A stretch of DNA of 64,000 nucleotides from Pseudonocardiales bacterium (GTDB lineage: Bacteria > Actinomycetota > Actinomycetes > Mycobacteriales > Pseudonocardiaceae), in NCBI GenBank assembly GCA_019243635.1, contig JAFAUB010000031.1, positions 1-64,000 on the forward strand, in the 5' to 3' direction. Positions 28,177-38,503 of this stretch are shown piece by piece. The notes below the pieces were generated by a model that saw only the letters and a list, made by a program, of their open reading frames with translations, was not told where the DNA came from and searched no databases. The position numbers and the translations under genes are program-made. Positions within the stretch are counted from its first letter, which is position 1, and every line of letters starts with the position of its first letter.

Positions 28177-28214
28177 TCCCCCCGGCGCCGGCCGCCTGTC
28201 GATAGCCTGAGGAC

Positions 28215-29117
28215 GTGGCCCACCTGGCTCGCTCGATCGAACCCGCTCGTGGCGTGGGTCCCGGTGACTCTCCCGGACCCCGCGTGAAGCGGCATCGCCT
28301 GTCCAAGCGTAAGAAGGGCTCGTTCTGGCGCGAGCTGCCGATCCTGGTGCTCACCGCGCTGGTGCTCACGTTCCTGATCCAGACGTTCGTGGCCCGGGTG
28401 TACGTGATCCCCTCGGCGTCCATGGAACCGACCCTGCATGGCTGCACCGGCTGCACCAACGATCGGGTGCTGGTCGACAAGCTGATCTACCGGTTTCGCG
28501 ATCCGAGACCGGGCGAGGTGGTGGTGTTCCGCGGCCCCGCTTCGTGGGTCAGCGAGTTCAGCAGCCAGCGGTCGGACAACGTGCTGGTCCGCGGGCTTCA
28601 GGAGGCCGGCTCACTGGTCGGACTCGCGCCACCCGACGAGCGCGACTTCGTCAAGCGGGTGATCGCGGTGGGTGGCCAGACCGTGCAGTGCTGCGACAAG
28701 CAGAACCGGGTCATGGTCGACGGACACGCGCTGACCGAGCCCTACGCCGTCTTCATGGGGCACGAGCCCCAGGAGGGGTTCGGCCCCGTCACGGTGCCTC
28801 GAGGCAACTTGTGGATGATGGGAGACAACCGGAACAACAGTGCGGACTCACGGCGACACGTCGCGGACCAGCTATCGGGCACAGTCCCGGTGAGCGACGT
28901 CATCGGCAAGGCGCGTCTGATCGTGCTTCCGCTGTCGCGATGGCAGGTCATCTCCGACCCGGACCCGAGGCAGACCGGCGCGCTCGGCGCACCGGAGCCT
29001 TCTGGGCCGTCCTGGCCCGCTGGTCTTCCGCTGGGTGCCGGCCTGGCGCTGAGCCGGCCGGTGCTGCGAGGCGGTCGGGGCCTGCGGGAGCGGGTGCTCG
29101 CCCGGAGGCGTGGCTGA
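28215..29117 (+). CDS. lepB: Type I signal peptidase LepB
   Basis: LepB removes signal peptides from exported proteins at the outer face of the membrane. 300 residues with a positively charged N-terminus, one strong membrane helix (~41-60), and the catalytic dyad Ser69 (VIPSASMEPTL) and Lys147 (DFVKRVIAVGG). Box E GDNRNNSADSR is intact. The C-terminal ~60 residues include a second weakly hydrophobic stretch (LPLGAGLALS), so two-helix topology is possible. The start is GTG 28215. It is followed closely by rnhB. Confidence 0.95.
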   Translation: MAHLARSIEPARGVGPGDSPGPRVKRHRLSKRKKGSFWRELPILVLTALVLTFLIQTFVARVYVIPSASMEPTLHGCTGCTNDRVLVDKLIYRFRDPRPGEVVVFRGPASWVSEFSSQRSDNVLVRGLQEAGSLVGLAPPDERDFVKRVIAVGGQTVQCCDKQNRVMVDGHALTEPYAVFMGHEPQEGFGPVTVPRGNLWMMGDNRNNSADSRRHVADQLSGTVPVSDVIGKARLIVLPLSRWQVISDPDPRQTGALGAPEPSGPSWPAGLPLGAGLALSRPVLRGGRGLRERVLARRRG

Positions 29118-29132
29118 CGAGGAGTGCCGGTC

Positions 29133-29918
29133 GTGGCGCTGATGACCCGCCAGGCCCTGCCGCGGCCGCCGAGGGCGGTGGTGCGCCGGGACGGCGGCAC
29201 GTGGACGCTGCAGGCTGTCCTGCACCGCAAGGGCTTGGGCCCGGTCGCCGGGGTGGATGAGGCCGGTCGAGGCGCCTGCGCCGGCCCGCTGGTGGTGGCG
29301 GCGTGCGTGCTGCGGCCGGCTGATGCGGCGGCCCTGGCTGGGCTCACCGACTCCAAGCTGCTCACCGCGCCGCGCCGGGAGTACTACCATGACCTGGTCG
29401 TCACCAGGGCGGTGACCAGGAGCGTGGTGGTCATCCCACCCGAGGAGGTCGATGAGTGGGGCGTGCATGTGGCCAACCTGGAGGGCATGCGTCGAGCCGT
29501 CGCCGGCCTTGCCGTGCACCCCGGTTACGTGCTCACCGACGGGTTTCGCGTGCCCGGCCTGACCGCCCCGAACATGGCGGTGATCGGCGGGGACCGGGCT
29601 GCGGCCTGCGTGGCGGCGGCCTCGGTGCTCGCCAAGGTGACCCGCGACCGCATCATGGGCGAGCTGCACCAGCGGACGCCGTGGTATGGCTTCGGCGAGC
29701 ACAAGGGCTACTGCACGCCGGAGCACAACGCGTCCCTGCTGGCGCATGGCCCGTGCGCCGAGCACCGGTTCAGCTACGTCAACGTCATGCTCGCGGCGCG
29801 TCTGCACGGCCTGAGGGTGCGGGCGTGCCGGAGCGCACGGGCGAGGTCGGCCTCGATAGGGGGACCGGTAGGGGCCGGGCGGTGCTCCAGAATGGGGGAG
29901 TCATGGGGGAGTCGCTGA
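29133..29918 (+). CDS. rnhB: Ribonuclease HII
   Basis: RNase HII cleaves RNA at ribonucleotides misincorporated in DNA. I place the start at GTG 29133, eight bases after GAGGAG (29119-29124), giving 261 residues; a GTG at 29124 overlaps that ribosome site itself. Acidic catalytic residues appear in [20 protein letters not shown] (DEAGRG), LTDSKLL, and the Asp of YVLTDGF, with KVTRDRIM and [12 protein letters not shown] downstream. The last ~40 residues are an Arg/Ala/Gly-rich tail that is not conserved. The neighbouring DUF2469 gene is its usual companion in actinobacteria. Confidence 0.95.
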   Translation: MALMTRQALPRPPRAVVRRDGGTWTLQAVLHRKGLGPVAGVDEAGRGACAGPLVVAACVLRPADAAALAGLTDSKLLTAPRREYYHDLVVTRAVTRSVVVIPPEEVDEWGVHVANLEGMRRAVAGLAVHPGYVLTDGFRVPGLTAPNMAVIGGDRAAACVAAASVLAKVTRDRIMGELHQRTPWYGFGEHKGYCTPEHNASLLAHGPCAEHRFSYVNVMLAARLHGLRVRACRSARARSASIGGPVGAGRCSRMGESWGSR

Positions 29919-29978
29919 CCACGCAACGTCTGCGAGCAGGAGGAGCCAGCACCCGATGAAGCGACCGGTGGGCCGTCG

Positions 29979-30302
29979 ATGAGCGCTGAGGATCTCGAGA
30001 AGTACGAGACCGAGATGGAGCTGTCGATCTACAAGGAGTACCGCGACGTCGTCGGTCAGTTCACCTATGTCGTCGAGACCGAGCGGCGCTTCTACCTGGC
30101 CAACGCGGTGGATGTGCAGGCCCGCAACCCCGAGGGGGAGGTGTACTTCGAGGTACGGATGTCCGATGCCTGGGTGTGGGACCTGTACCGGCCGGCCCGG
30201 TTCGTCAAGAACGTCCGAGTGCTCACGTTCAAGGACGTCAACATCGAGGAGGTGGACAAACCAGACCTACGGCTGCCTGAAGACGGCCCCTTCGGCGGCT
30301 GA
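29979..30302 (+). CDS. DUF2469 family protein
   Basis: 107 residues of an actinobacteria-specific conserved family (MSAEDLEKYETEMELSIYKE at the start, FVKNVRVLTFKDVNIEEVD near the end). The function is unknown. It is acidic, soluble and has no membrane segment. Its position between rnhB and yraN is as in mycobacteria, which suggests a role tied to DNA or RNA metabolism. It converges on the P450 gene with 9 bp between the stops. Confidence 0.93.
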   Translation: MSAEDLEKYETEMELSIYKEYRDVVGQFTYVVETERRFYLANAVDVQARNPEGEVYFEVRMSDAWVWDLYRPARFVKNVRVLTFKDVNIEEVDKPDLRLPEDGPFGG

Positions 30303-30311
30303 GACCGCCCG

Positions 30312-31502
<1,191 letters not shown>

Positions 31503-31594
31503 GGTCTGCGTCTGGAGAGTGAGAGCGCCTCATGTGACCAGCGTACGTGGGCGCCCTGACATTTTTCGTGGCTCACCCACCCTGCGCGCTCTAC

Positions 31595-31622
31595 TTGTCC
31601 ACACCCCCCTCTGTTGTCCACA
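31595..31622 (+). promoter_or_regulatory. Pair of perfect DnaA boxes
   Basis: TTGTCCACA occurs at 31595-31603 and again at 31614-31622, same orientation, 19 bp apart. It matches the DnaA box consensus of high-GC actinobacteria exactly. The pair lies in the 200-base gap between the divergent P450 and yraN genes. No AT-rich unwinding element or dnaA/dnaN gene is present, so this is not the origin; DnaA titration or transcriptional control is more plausible. Confidence 0.7.
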
Positions 31623-31702
31623 GATCTGCCCGCGCGAGGTCGACCGCACCGGGGCGGCGCGGCAGTCTCGTGGCTGGAGATCACCGAGAGACGGGAGGAC
31701 GG

Positions 31703-32083
31703 ATGGAGCCGACAGCGCAGGCGGCCCAGCACCGTAGCGACGAGCTGGGCAGGCGGGGCGAGGACCTGGCGGCGGACTACCTGGCCAGCACGGGGCTCGT
31801 GGTGCTCTCACGCAACTGGCGTTGCCGGGACGGCGAGGTGGATCTTATCGCCACCGATGGGCAGCGCCTCGTGGTGTGTGAGGTCAAGACCCGGTCGGGG
31901 ACCGGGTACGGGGAACCGTCCGAAGGCGTGACACCGGCGAAGGCGGCGCGGATCAGGCGGGTCACGGCGGCGTGGCTGCGGGCCTATCGGGTCGGTTGGT
32001 GCGAGGTCCGCTTCGACGTGCTGGCGGTGCTGTGCCCGCAGGACGGACCGGTCACCGTGGAGCACCTGCAGGGTGCGTTCTGA
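31703..32083 (+). CDS. YraN/UPF0102 family nuclease-like protein
   Basis: 126 residues from ATG 31703, which has GGAGG five bases upstream; an in-frame upstream extension reaching 31547 lacks a ribosome site and runs through the DnaA boxes. The protein carries the restriction-endonuclease-like core: RGEDLAADYL, VLSRNWRCRDGEVDLIATDG (catalytic Glu-Asp) and VVCEVKTRSG (ExK). It is probably a DNA-repair or recombination nuclease; the precise role is unknown. The stop overlaps the yifB start (TGATG), as in other actinobacteria. Confidence 0.92.
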   Translation: MEPTAQAAQHRSDELGRRGEDLAADYLASTGLVVLSRNWRCRDGEVDLIATDGQRLVVCEVKTRSGTGYGEPSEGVTPAKAARIRRVTAAWLRAYRVGWCEVRFDVLAVLCPQDGPVTVEHLQGAF

Positions 32084-33597
32084 TGTCGCTGGCCAGCGCC
32101 TGGGCGGTGGCGCTGCACGGGGTCGACGGGATGCTGGTGGAGATCGAGGCCCATATCGGTCCGGGACTGCCGGGGCTGCAGATGGTGGGGCTGCCGGACA
32201 CCGCCTTGTCCGAGGCGCGGGACCGGGTGCGGGCCGCGGTGCTCAACTCGGGTGAGCGGTGGCCACCGCGCCGGATGACCCTCGCGCTGTCGCCGGCCAC
32301 CCTGCCCAAGGGTGGCAGCAGCTACGACCTCGCGCTGGCCTGCGCATTGCTGGCCGCGGCCGGCCGGGTCCCGGCGCAGCGGCTGCACGGGCTGGTGCTG
32401 ATCGGGGAGCTGGCCCTGGACGGCCGGCTACGTCAGGTACGAGGTGTGCTGCCGGCCGTGCTCGCCGCCCGCCAGGTAGGTATCGGCGAGGTGGTGGTGC
32501 CGAGCGCCTCGCTCGCCGAGGCCTGCCTGGTTGACGGGGTGCGGGTGCACGGCGCGACCTGCCTGAAGGAGGTGCTCAGCTGGTTGCGAGACCCGGGCGG
32601 TGCCGGGTTGGCGCGCCCCGGCCCGCCGCGCCCGGCACCGCCGGCGGCGGTCCCCGACCTCGGCGACGTACTGGAACAAGGTGACGCCCGCTGGGCGGTG
32701 GAGGTCGCCGCCGCGGGCGGTCACCATCTGCTGCTGACCGGCCCGCCGGGGACGGGCAAGACCATGTTGGCTCAGCGGATGGTCGGGCTGCTGCCGGCGC
32801 TCACCGACCAGGAGGCGCTCGAGGTGACCGCGGTGCACTCGGTGGCCGGCCTGCTCGCCCCGGAGACCCCGCTGATCACCGTGCCTCCGTTCGTGGCGCC
32901 GCATCACACCAGCTCGGTGGCCGCGCTGGTCGGAGGTGGCTCGGGGCTGGCCAAGCCCGGTGCGGTAAGCCGAGCACACCGTGGAGTGCTGTTCCTCGAC
33001 GAGGTTGCCGAGTTCGGGCCACGGTCGCTGGAGGCGCTGCGCACCCCGCTGGAGGATGGCGAGGTCCGGTTGGCCCGCCGGGACGGGGTGGTGCGATACC
33101 CGGCACGGTGCCAGCTGGTGCTCGCGGCGAACCCGTGTCCGTGCGCTCCGCCCGACGAGCGGGACTGCACCTGCGCCCCGTCGGCCCGCAGGCGGTATCT
33201 GGGCCGGCTGTCCGGGCCGCTGCTGGACCGGGTGGACCTGCGGGTGTTGATGCGTCCGGTGAAGGACATGGGTCAGGCCGACGCGGAGCCGGAGAGCACC
33301 GCGACGGTGCGCGAACGGGTGCTCCAGGCTCGCGCGGCCGCCCGCGCGCGGTGGACGGGCACTGGCTGGAGCACGAACGCCGAGGTGCCCGGCCCGGTGT
33401 TGCGGCGGAGGTTCCGGCTGCCGAGGGCGGTGACCGAGCCGATCGCGGCGGCGCTGCATCGGGGCATGGTGACCGCCAGAGGGGCGGATCGCACGCTGCG
33501 GCTGGCCTGGACGGTGGCTGATCTGGCCGGTCGGGACCGCCCGCTGGTCGAGGACGTGAGTGTGGCGATGGGTCTGCGGGACCGGAGGGCGGCATGA
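32083..33597 (+). CDS. YifB family Mg-chelatase-like AAA+ ATPase (ComM-like)
   Basis: 504 residues from ATG 32083. The N-terminal Lon-like domain ([36 protein letters not shown]) is followed by an AAA+ core with [14 protein letters not shown] (Walker A), [24 protein letters not shown] (Walker B), and a Cys-rich insert ([17 protein letters not shown]) that may bind zinc. ComM homologues act as branch-migration helicases during natural transformation. It overlaps dprA by 4 bp (ATGA). Since dprA is broken here, a DNA-uptake role may be lost. Confidence 0.93.
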   Translation: MSLASAWAVALHGVDGMLVEIEAHIGPGLPGLQMVGLPDTALSEARDRVRAAVLNSGERWPPRRMTLALSPATLPKGGSSYDLALACALLAAAGRVPAQRLHGLVLIGELALDGRLRQVRGVLPAVLAARQVGIGEVVVPSASLAEACLVDGVRVHGATCLKEVLSWLRDPGGAGLARPGPPRPAPPAAVPDLGDVLEQGDARWAVEVAAAGGHHLLLTGPPGTGKTMLAQRMVGLLPALTDQEALEVTAVHSVAGLLAPETPLITVPPFVAPHHTSSVAALVGGGSGLAKPGAVSRAHRGVLFLDEVAEFGPRSLEALRTPLEDGEVRLARRDGVVRYPARCQLVLAANPCPCAPPDERDCTCAPSARRRYLGRLSGPLLDRVDLRVLMRPVKDMGQADAEPESTATVRERVLQARAAARARWTGTGWSTNAEVPGPVLRRRFRLPRAVTEPIAAALHRGMVTARGADRTLRLAWTVADLAGRDRPLVEDVSVAMGLRDRRAA

Positions 33598-34686
33598 CAC
33601 CGGGACAGCGCGAGCTGCGTCGGGCCCGAGCCTACCTCAACCGGGTCGCCGAGCCCCCCGCTGCGGCGTTGTCCGAGCTGGTCGGCGAGGTCGGTCCGGT
33701 GCAGGCGGCCCGGTTGGTGGCTGCGGGGCGGGTACCTGACCGGGTCACCGACGAGACCAGCGCCCGCCGGGGGGAGGACCGGGCCGAGGTCGACCTGTCC
33801 GCGATCGCCGCGCTCGGGGGCCGGTTGGTGGTTCCCGAGGACGCGGAGTGGCCCGCCGAGGCGTTCACCTGCTTCGCCACGCCCGATGCTCAGACCGACC
33901 AGCGCTGGCGTGCTCCGATGGCGCTCTGGGTGCGGGGGGCCGCTCGCCTCGACGAGCTCGGCGAGCGGACGGTGGCGGTGGTGGGGGCAAGAGCCGCGAC
34001 CGGATACGGGGAGCACGTCGCTGCCGAGTTCGGCTACGAACTGGCCGAGGCCGGCTTCGCGGTGGTCTCCGGCGCCGCGTTCGGCATCGACGGCGCGGCG
34101 CACCGGGGCGCGCTGGCCGCCGAGGGTCGCACTGTCGCGGTGCAGGCGTGTGGGCTGGATCGGGCCTACCCGGCGGGCCACCATGGGCTGCTGGACCGGA
34201 TCGCCCAGCGCGGCGCGGTGGTCAGCGAGTATCCACCGGGTATCCGGCCCGCGCGACACCGCTTCCTGATCCGCAACCGCCTGATCGCCGCATTCGCGGC
34301 CGGCACCGTCGTGGTCGAGGCCGGCGTGCGCAGCGGCGCCCGACGCACCGCTGCCGCCGCGGCCGCGTTGGGCCGAGTCGTGGGCGGTGTTGGTCACCCG
34401 GGTGGCGGAGGTGGTGGAGGCGGTGGGGCGGATCGGGACGGACCTCGCGCCGCCGCCGGCCACCGTCCACCGGTGCACCGATGGGCTGAGCCCGGAGCTG
34501 CTGGCGGTGTACGAGGCGCTGCCCGTGAGGGCTCCCCGGCATCCCGAACAGCTGGTGCTCGACTCTGGGGTGCCGCTACACCGGGTACGCTCCGCGCTGC
34601 CGTTGTTGGAGCTGCGGGGGCTGGTGGGGTGCGGGGTGAGCGGTTGGCACCGAGTGCTGCCCGAGGCGGGGCGTGGCGGTGCTTGA
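33594..34686 (+). pseudogene. dprA: DprA (DNA processing protein A), disrupted by internal deletion and frameshift
   Basis: DprA loads RecA onto incoming DNA. Residues 1-~262 are a good Dpr[35 protein letters not shown], and [20 protein letters not shown]. At ~34380 the conserved stretch (GRxVMAVPGP ... LL) is missing and the frame changes. The C-terminal winged helix survives in another frame ([17 protein letters not shown] ... [10 protein letters not shown]) and ends at 34686. The shifted first frame stays open with no stop into xerC, to 35660. The loss is about 30 codons. Sequencing error cannot explain a deletion of that size, so the gene is probably dead or makes a truncated protein. Confidence 0.82.
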
Positions 34687-34709
34687 CCTGGCGCCGTCAG
34701 GAGCGCACC

Positions 34710-35660
34710 GTGCTGCGGGTGAGCGAGGACCGGCCGGCTCCCGACTCGCTACCGGACACCCTGGCGGCGTATCGGGAGCGCTTCGCGGCGTATCTGCGGT
34801 CCGTGCGTGGGCTGTCACCGCACACGGTGCGGGCTTACCGCGGCGACGTCACCACCCTGTTGCGGTACCTGGTGGACTCGGGCCGTGACGACCTCGCGGC
34901 GGTGGACCTCCCGCTGCTGCGCGGCTGGTTGGGCACGCAGCACCGCAGTGGCCATCAGCGCAGCACGTTGGCGCGCCGTGCCGCGGCGGCTCGCGCCTTC
35001 ACCGCCTGGGCCACCCGAGTCGGAGTGCTGAGCAGTGACCCGGGACTGCGGCTGGTCGCGCCGCGGCCACGGCGAGCCCTGCCCGCGGTGTTGCACCCGG
35101 AACAGGCTGCTGCGGCACTCCAGGCCGCGCAACGCGGTGCCGCCGAGGCGGATCCGATCGCGGTGCGTGACCACGCCGTTGTGGAGCTGTTGTACGCGAC
35201 CGGGATACGCGTCGCCGAGCTCTGTGGTCTTGATCTCAGCGATCTCGACACAGAGCGGCGCCTGGTCCGGGTACTCGGTAAGGGAGCCAAGGAACGCGCG
35301 GTGCCCTATGGGCTGCCCGCGCAGCGCGCCCTGTTCCACTGGCTCGAACGAGGGCGCCCCGCGCTCGCGCATCCCCGTTCCGCAGCGGCGCTGTTCCTCG
35401 GGGCGCGTGGCGGACGGGTCGATCAGCGGATCATTCGGACCGTCGTGCACGACACGGTCGGCGCGGTGCCAGGCGCGCCGGACATGGGTCCGCACGGCCT
35501 GCGGCACAGCGCCGCGACCCATCTGCTGGAGGGGGGCGCCGATCTGCGCGCCGTTCAGGAGTTACTCGGTCACGCTACGCTCGCCACCACGCAGCTCTAC
35601 ACGCATGTCACTGTCGAGAGGCTGAAGGCGATCCATGACCGGAGCCACCCCCGTTCCTGA
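34710..35660 (+). CDS. xerC: Tyrosine recombinase XerC
   Basis: XerC resolves chromosome dimers at dif with XerD. 316 residues from GTG 34710, which follows AGGAG by six bases. The N-terminal SAM-like core-binding domain ([20 protein letters not shown]) and catalytic domain are intact: [13 protein letters not shown] (first Arg), [11 protein letters not shown] (Lys), [15 protein letters not shown] (His-x-x-Arg), [16 protein letters not shown] (His, nucleophile Tyr). The start codon is embedded in the open frame continuing from the broken dprA, so a DprA-XerC read-through product is formally possible. It overlaps the downstream sigma factor gene by 26 bp. Confidence 0.93.
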   Translation: MLRVSEDRPAPDSLPDTLAAYRERFAAYLRSVRGLSPHTVRAYRGDVTTLLRYLVDSGRDDLAAVDLPLLRGWLGTQHRSGHQRSTLARRAAAARAFTAWATRVGVLSSDPGLRLVAPRPRRALPAVLHPEQAAAALQAAQRGAAEADPIAVRDHAVVELLYATGIRVAELCGLDLSDLDTERRLVRVLGKGAKERAVPYGLPAQRALFHWLERGRPALAHPRSAAALFLGARGGRVDQRIIRTVVHDTVGAVPGAPDMGPHGLRHSAATHLLEGGADLRAVQELLGHATLATTQLYTHVTVERLKAIHDRSHPRS

Positions 35661-36510
35661 GTACTCCGGGGGTGGTGAGGGCATCCTGACCGCCGTCCCC
35701 CTCGCCGATTCCGGGGTCTGCGGCGGCACCGCCGAGGCCAGAGCCGAGGAGGTGGAAGCGGGCATCGTCGCCCTGTGGCAGGCCTACGGGGAGCATCGCG
35801 ACGCAACCCTGCGTGACCGACTTGTTCTGCACTACGCGCCTTTGGTGAAGTACGTGGCCGGCCGGGTCGGAACCGGGCTGCCCGCCCATGTGGACATCGC
35901 GGACCTGGTGCAGTCGGGCGTGTTCGGCCTCTGGGACGCCATCGACCGGTTCGAGCCGGCGCGCGGCTTGAAGTTCGAGACCTATGCGATGCAGCGGATC
36001 CGGGGGGCGATCCTGGACGAGCTGCGCGCTCAGGACTGGGTGCCCCGTTCGGTGCGGAGCCGGGCCCGCGAAGTGGAGCGTGCGCTGGAACGCCTGGAGA
36101 GTCGGTTGCAGCGGTCCGCCACCGACGCGGAGGTGGCTGCCGAGCTCGGTGTCACCACTGCCGAACTGCGGGAGGTTTATGCCCAGCTACAGCTGACCAG
36201 TGTGGTCGCGCTCGATGAGCTCATCGCCGTGGGACGGGGCGGCACGTCGATCGCCGAGACGTTGCCCGATGACACCGTGGAGGAACCGGGCGCGTTCCTC
36301 GACTCGGTGGAGAGCAGGCGCCTGCTCGCCGAAGCGGTCTCGCAGCTCACCGACCGGGATCGCGTGGTGGTCTCGCTCTACTACTTCGAGAACCTCACCC
36401 TCGCCGAGATCGGCCGGGTGCTCGGCGTCACCGAGTCCCGGGTATGCCAGCTGCACACCAGGGCGGTGCTACGGCTCCGAAGCAAGATGCTGGAAGCCTC
36501 CGCCGGCTGA
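35635..36510 (+). CDS. WhiG/FliA-type alternative sigma factor
   Basis: 291 residues of the sigma-70 family, group 3. Region 2 appears as [35 protein letters not shown] and [20 protein letters not shown]; region 3 as [15 protein letters not shown]; region 4 as [20 protein letters not shown] plus [16 protein letters not shown]. In Streptomyces the homologue WhiG directs early sporulation genes; in motile actinomycetes the same class controls flagellar genes. No flagellar or spore genes are in the window, so the regulon is unknown. ATG 35635 lies inside the 3' end of xerC, implying co-translation. Confidence 0.92.
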   Translation: MTGATPVPEYSGGGEGILTAVPLADSGVCGGTAEARAEEVEAGIVALWQAYGEHRDATLRDRLVLHYAPLVKYVAGRVGTGLPAHVDIADLVQSGVFGLWDAIDRFEPARGLKFETYAMQRIRGAILDELRAQDWVPRSVRSRAREVERALERLESRLQRSATDAEVAAELGVTTAELREVYAQLQLTSVVALDELIAVGRGGTSIAETLPDDTVEEPGAFLDSVESRRLLAEAVSQLTDRDRVVVSLYYFENLTLAEIGRVLGVTESRVCQLHTRAVLRLRSKMLEASAG

Positions 36511-37159
36511 GGACCCCGGGCGTCCCCAGGTCCGGGCGTCCCCAGGTCCGGGTGACGGTAAAGGTCGGGGTATCACCGGCGGGTGCGTCGGTCGGCAGCA
36601 GGCGCACCCGCGCTGTGGCGAGCAGTCGCAGCGGGTCCAGGTACTGCCTGTCCTGCTCTGGGTCGCGGACACTCCGGCGCAGGACACCCCAGTGCAGGCA
36701 GGCGGTGACGGGGCAGCCCGGGTGGCCGGGCTGCACGGTTCCGATCCACTCACCCCGTGCCACCCGGTCACCGATGGTGACGGTTGGTGACACCGGCTCA
36801 TACGTCGTGCGCAGCCCACCGGGGTGGTCCACTGACACCACGCCATGGCCGGCCACCGTCCCGGCGAACGCCACCGTGCCGGCGCCAGCGGCGAGCACCG
36901 GGGCGCCGGCCACCGCAGCCAGGTCGACACCGCGATGCCCCGGTCCGTACCGGAACGTCGGCGGGTGGAAAGCCCGAACTACGGTGGGGGACCCGGGAAG
37001 TGGCCAGCCGAACCGCGGCGCGGACTTGTCACCACCCTCGTCGGCCCCGACTCGGGTCACCGGATCGGTCGGAGCCACCGGATCGGCTGGGCTCGTCTGG
37101 CTGGACGGCCCACTGGACAACACCGCCATGAGCGTGATGCAGATCAGAGTCCGAGACAC
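36428..37159 (-). CDS. Secreted M23-family metallopeptidase (LytM-like)
   Basis: 243 residues with an N-terminal signal peptide ([20 protein letters not shown]) and a short spacer. The peptidase domain has [15 protein letters not shown] (His/Asp zinc ligands) and ACLHWGVL (HxH-type motif as LHWG), typical of enzymes cutting cell-wall peptide crosslinks. The C-terminal ~30 residues are encoded over the 3' end of the sigma factor gene (83-bp antisense overlap) and include a 16-bp tandem repeat, so the last part may be a recent extension past a lost stop. An M23 gene beside rpsB is common in actinobacteria. Confidence 0.9.
   Translation of the reverse strand: MSRTLICITLMAVLSSGPSSQTSPADPVAPTDPVTRVGADEGGDKSAPRFGWPLPGSPTVVRAFHPPTFRYGPGHRGVDLAAVAGAPVLAAGAGTVAFAGTVAGHGVVSVDHPGGLRTTYEPVSPTVTIGDRVARGEWIGTVQPGHPGCPVTACLHWGVLRRSVRDPEQDRQYLDPLRLLATARVRLLPTDAPAGDTPTFTVTRTWGRPDLGTPGVLSRRRLPASCFGAVAPPWCAAGIPGTR
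36518..36549. repeat. Perfect 16-bp tandem duplication in the 3' end of the M23 gene
   Basis: GGGCGTCCCCAGGTCC is repeated directly at 36518-36533 and 36534-36549, just after the sigma factor stop. The unit length is not divisible by three, so the duplication changes the M23 reading frame downstream and may explain its unusual tail and overlap. Confidence 0.85.
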
Positions 37160-37525
37160 GCCGACAGCCTTCCCGCGCCGAGCGCGACTGCCCAGCGACG
37201 AGGCCGACCGCTGGGGATGGAGCGGGCCCTGTGGATGGCTGTGGGCAGCATGGATGCTAGCGGAGCGCGGGGAGCACCTCGGCTGGGGTTGGGCGTGGGC
37301 ACGTCGTACACTGCAGATGCGACTCGCTTGCGGGTCGACTTCGCGCGCCAGCGCTGCGCCCTACCGGGGCCTCGGCGTCCGGCGGTCCTCGTCGCGATCA
37401 TGATCGCCCGGGGTCCGGCCGTCGGCCTGGCGCCAGGGCGGCGGTCCGACCCGGCTCGCCGCGACAACCGCGTGAGCGCGCCGGTGCCAGCCGACGCGCC
37501 TGACACATTGAGGTGTGCACCGGCT
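37160..37525 (+). other. Intergenic region between divergent M23 gene and rpsB
   Basis: About 365 bases with no credible gene; in-frame extensions of rpsB upstream have no similarity to S2. The region should contain the rpsB-tsf promoter and leader and the M23 promoter. TACACT at 37307-37312 is a possible -10, but no matching -35 at proper distance is convincing. Confidence 0.5.
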
Positions 37526-38446
37526 ATGGCCGTCGTCACCATGAAGCAGCTGCTCGACTCCGGCGTGCACTTCGGGCACCAGACCCGCCGCTGGAACCCG
37601 AAGATGAAGCGCTACATCTTCACCGAGCGCAATGGCATCTACATCATCGACCTGCAACAGACGTTGACCTACATCGACCGGGCCTACGAGTTCATCAAGC
37701 AGACCGTGGCCCACGGCGGTTCGGTCTTGTTCATCGGCACCAAGAAGCAGGCCCAGGAAGCGATCTCGCATCACGCGCAGCGAGTCGGCATGCCCTTCGT
37801 GAACCACCGCTGGTTGGGCGGCATGCTCACGAACTTCTCCACCGTGCACAAGCGCCTGCAGCGACTCAAGGAACTCGAGTCCATGGAGCAGACCGGCGGC
37901 TTTTCCGGGTTGACCAAAAAAGAGATCCTGATGCGCACCCGGGAGAAGGACAAGCTGGAGAAGACCCTGGGCGGGATCCGGGACATGCAGCGTGTCCCCA
38001 GCGCGGTGTGGATAGTGGACACCAAGAAGGAGCAGATTGCCGTCGGTGAGGCCCGCAAGCTGGGCATCCCGGTGGTGGCCATCCTGGACACCAACTGCGA
38101 CCCCGACGAGGTCGACTATCCCATCCCGGGCAACGACGACGCGATCCGCTCCGCGGCGCTGCTCACCCGCGTGGTGGCCGACGCCACCGCTGACGGGCTG
38201 ATGTCGCGAGCCGGCCGCTCCGCCGGCGCCGACGGCTCAGACAAGCCTGCGGCCGGTGCCGGTGTCGATGAGCCGCTGGCCGAATGGGAGCAGGAGCTGA
38301 TGGTCTCGAGCGACCCTGTCTCCGACAGGCCCGTCTCTGACAGACCCGTCTCCGACAGCTCTGTTTCTGACAACCCAGTGGAGCGGGCAGCCGCGCCGCG
38401 GCTGCCCGCTCCACTGGTCGCCAACAACGGTGTGCAGCGGGCCTGA
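37526..38446 (+). CDS. rpsB: 30S ribosomal protein S2
   Basis: S2 of the small subunit, 306 residues from ATG 37526 ([20 protein letters not shown]), with a GAGGTG ribosome site ten bases upstream. Core motifs include [32 protein letters not shown] and [20 protein letters not shown]. The C-terminal extension after ~residue 232 is disordered and contains [20 protein letters not shown], a short tandem repeat. The DNA for the extreme C-terminus folds into a 43-base palindrome. It is followed by tsf behind another hairpin. Confidence 0.97.
   Translation: MAVVTMKQLLDSGVHFGHQTRRWNPKMKRYIFTERNGIYIIDLQQTLTYIDRAYEFIKQTVAHGGSVLFIGTKKQAQEAISHHAQRVGMPFVNHRWLGGMLTNFSTVHKRLQRLKELESMEQTGGFSGLTKKEILMRTREKDKLEKTLGGIRDMQRVPSAVWIVDTKKEQIAVGEARKLGIPVVAILDTNCDPDEVDYPIPGNDDAIRSAALLTRVVADATADGLMSRAGRSAGADGSDKPAAGAGVDEPLAEWEQELMVSSDPVSDRPVSDRPVSDSSVSDNPVERAAAPRLPAPLVANNGVQRA
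38375..38417. repeat. 43-base near-perfect palindrome inside the 3' end of rpsB
   Basis: The left arm 38375-38395 (starting CCAGTGGAGCGGGCAG) and right arm 38397-38417 are exact 21-base reverse complements around a single C at 38396. It encodes the [14 protein letters not shown] part of the S2 tail. In DNA it could extrude as a cruciform; in mRNA a fully paired stem without a loop would need a few central bases to open. Confidence 0.9.
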
Positions 38447-38460
38447 CAACCCGCTGCACA
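38431..38460 (+). terminator. Hairpin spanning the rpsB stop codon (terminator or attenuator)
   Basis: TGTGCAGCGGG (38431-38441), loop of eight bases containing the TGA, CCCGCTGCACA (38450-38460): an 11-bp perfect stem. No U-tract follows, as is usual in high-GC actinobacteria. Lying between rpsB and tsf, it could lower tsf transcription relative to rpsB. Confidence 0.65.
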
Positions 38461-38503
38461 CCCCGCCCGATCCGACAACGAACTCCAGGATGGTAAAGCC
38501 ACG

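Noticed and set aside
31595-31622. Replication origin
   Set aside because: There are only two DnaA boxes, no AT-rich unwinding region, and no dnaA/dnaN/gyrB genes nearby.
31547-31702. Upstream-extended start for yraN
   Set aside because: The extension runs through the DnaA boxes, has no ribosome site, and ATG 31703 has GGAGG at proper spacing.
36845-37525. N-terminal extension of S2 upstream of 37526
   Set aside because: It overlaps the divergent M23 gene, lacks similarity to S2, and the canonical S2 start is present with a ribosome site.
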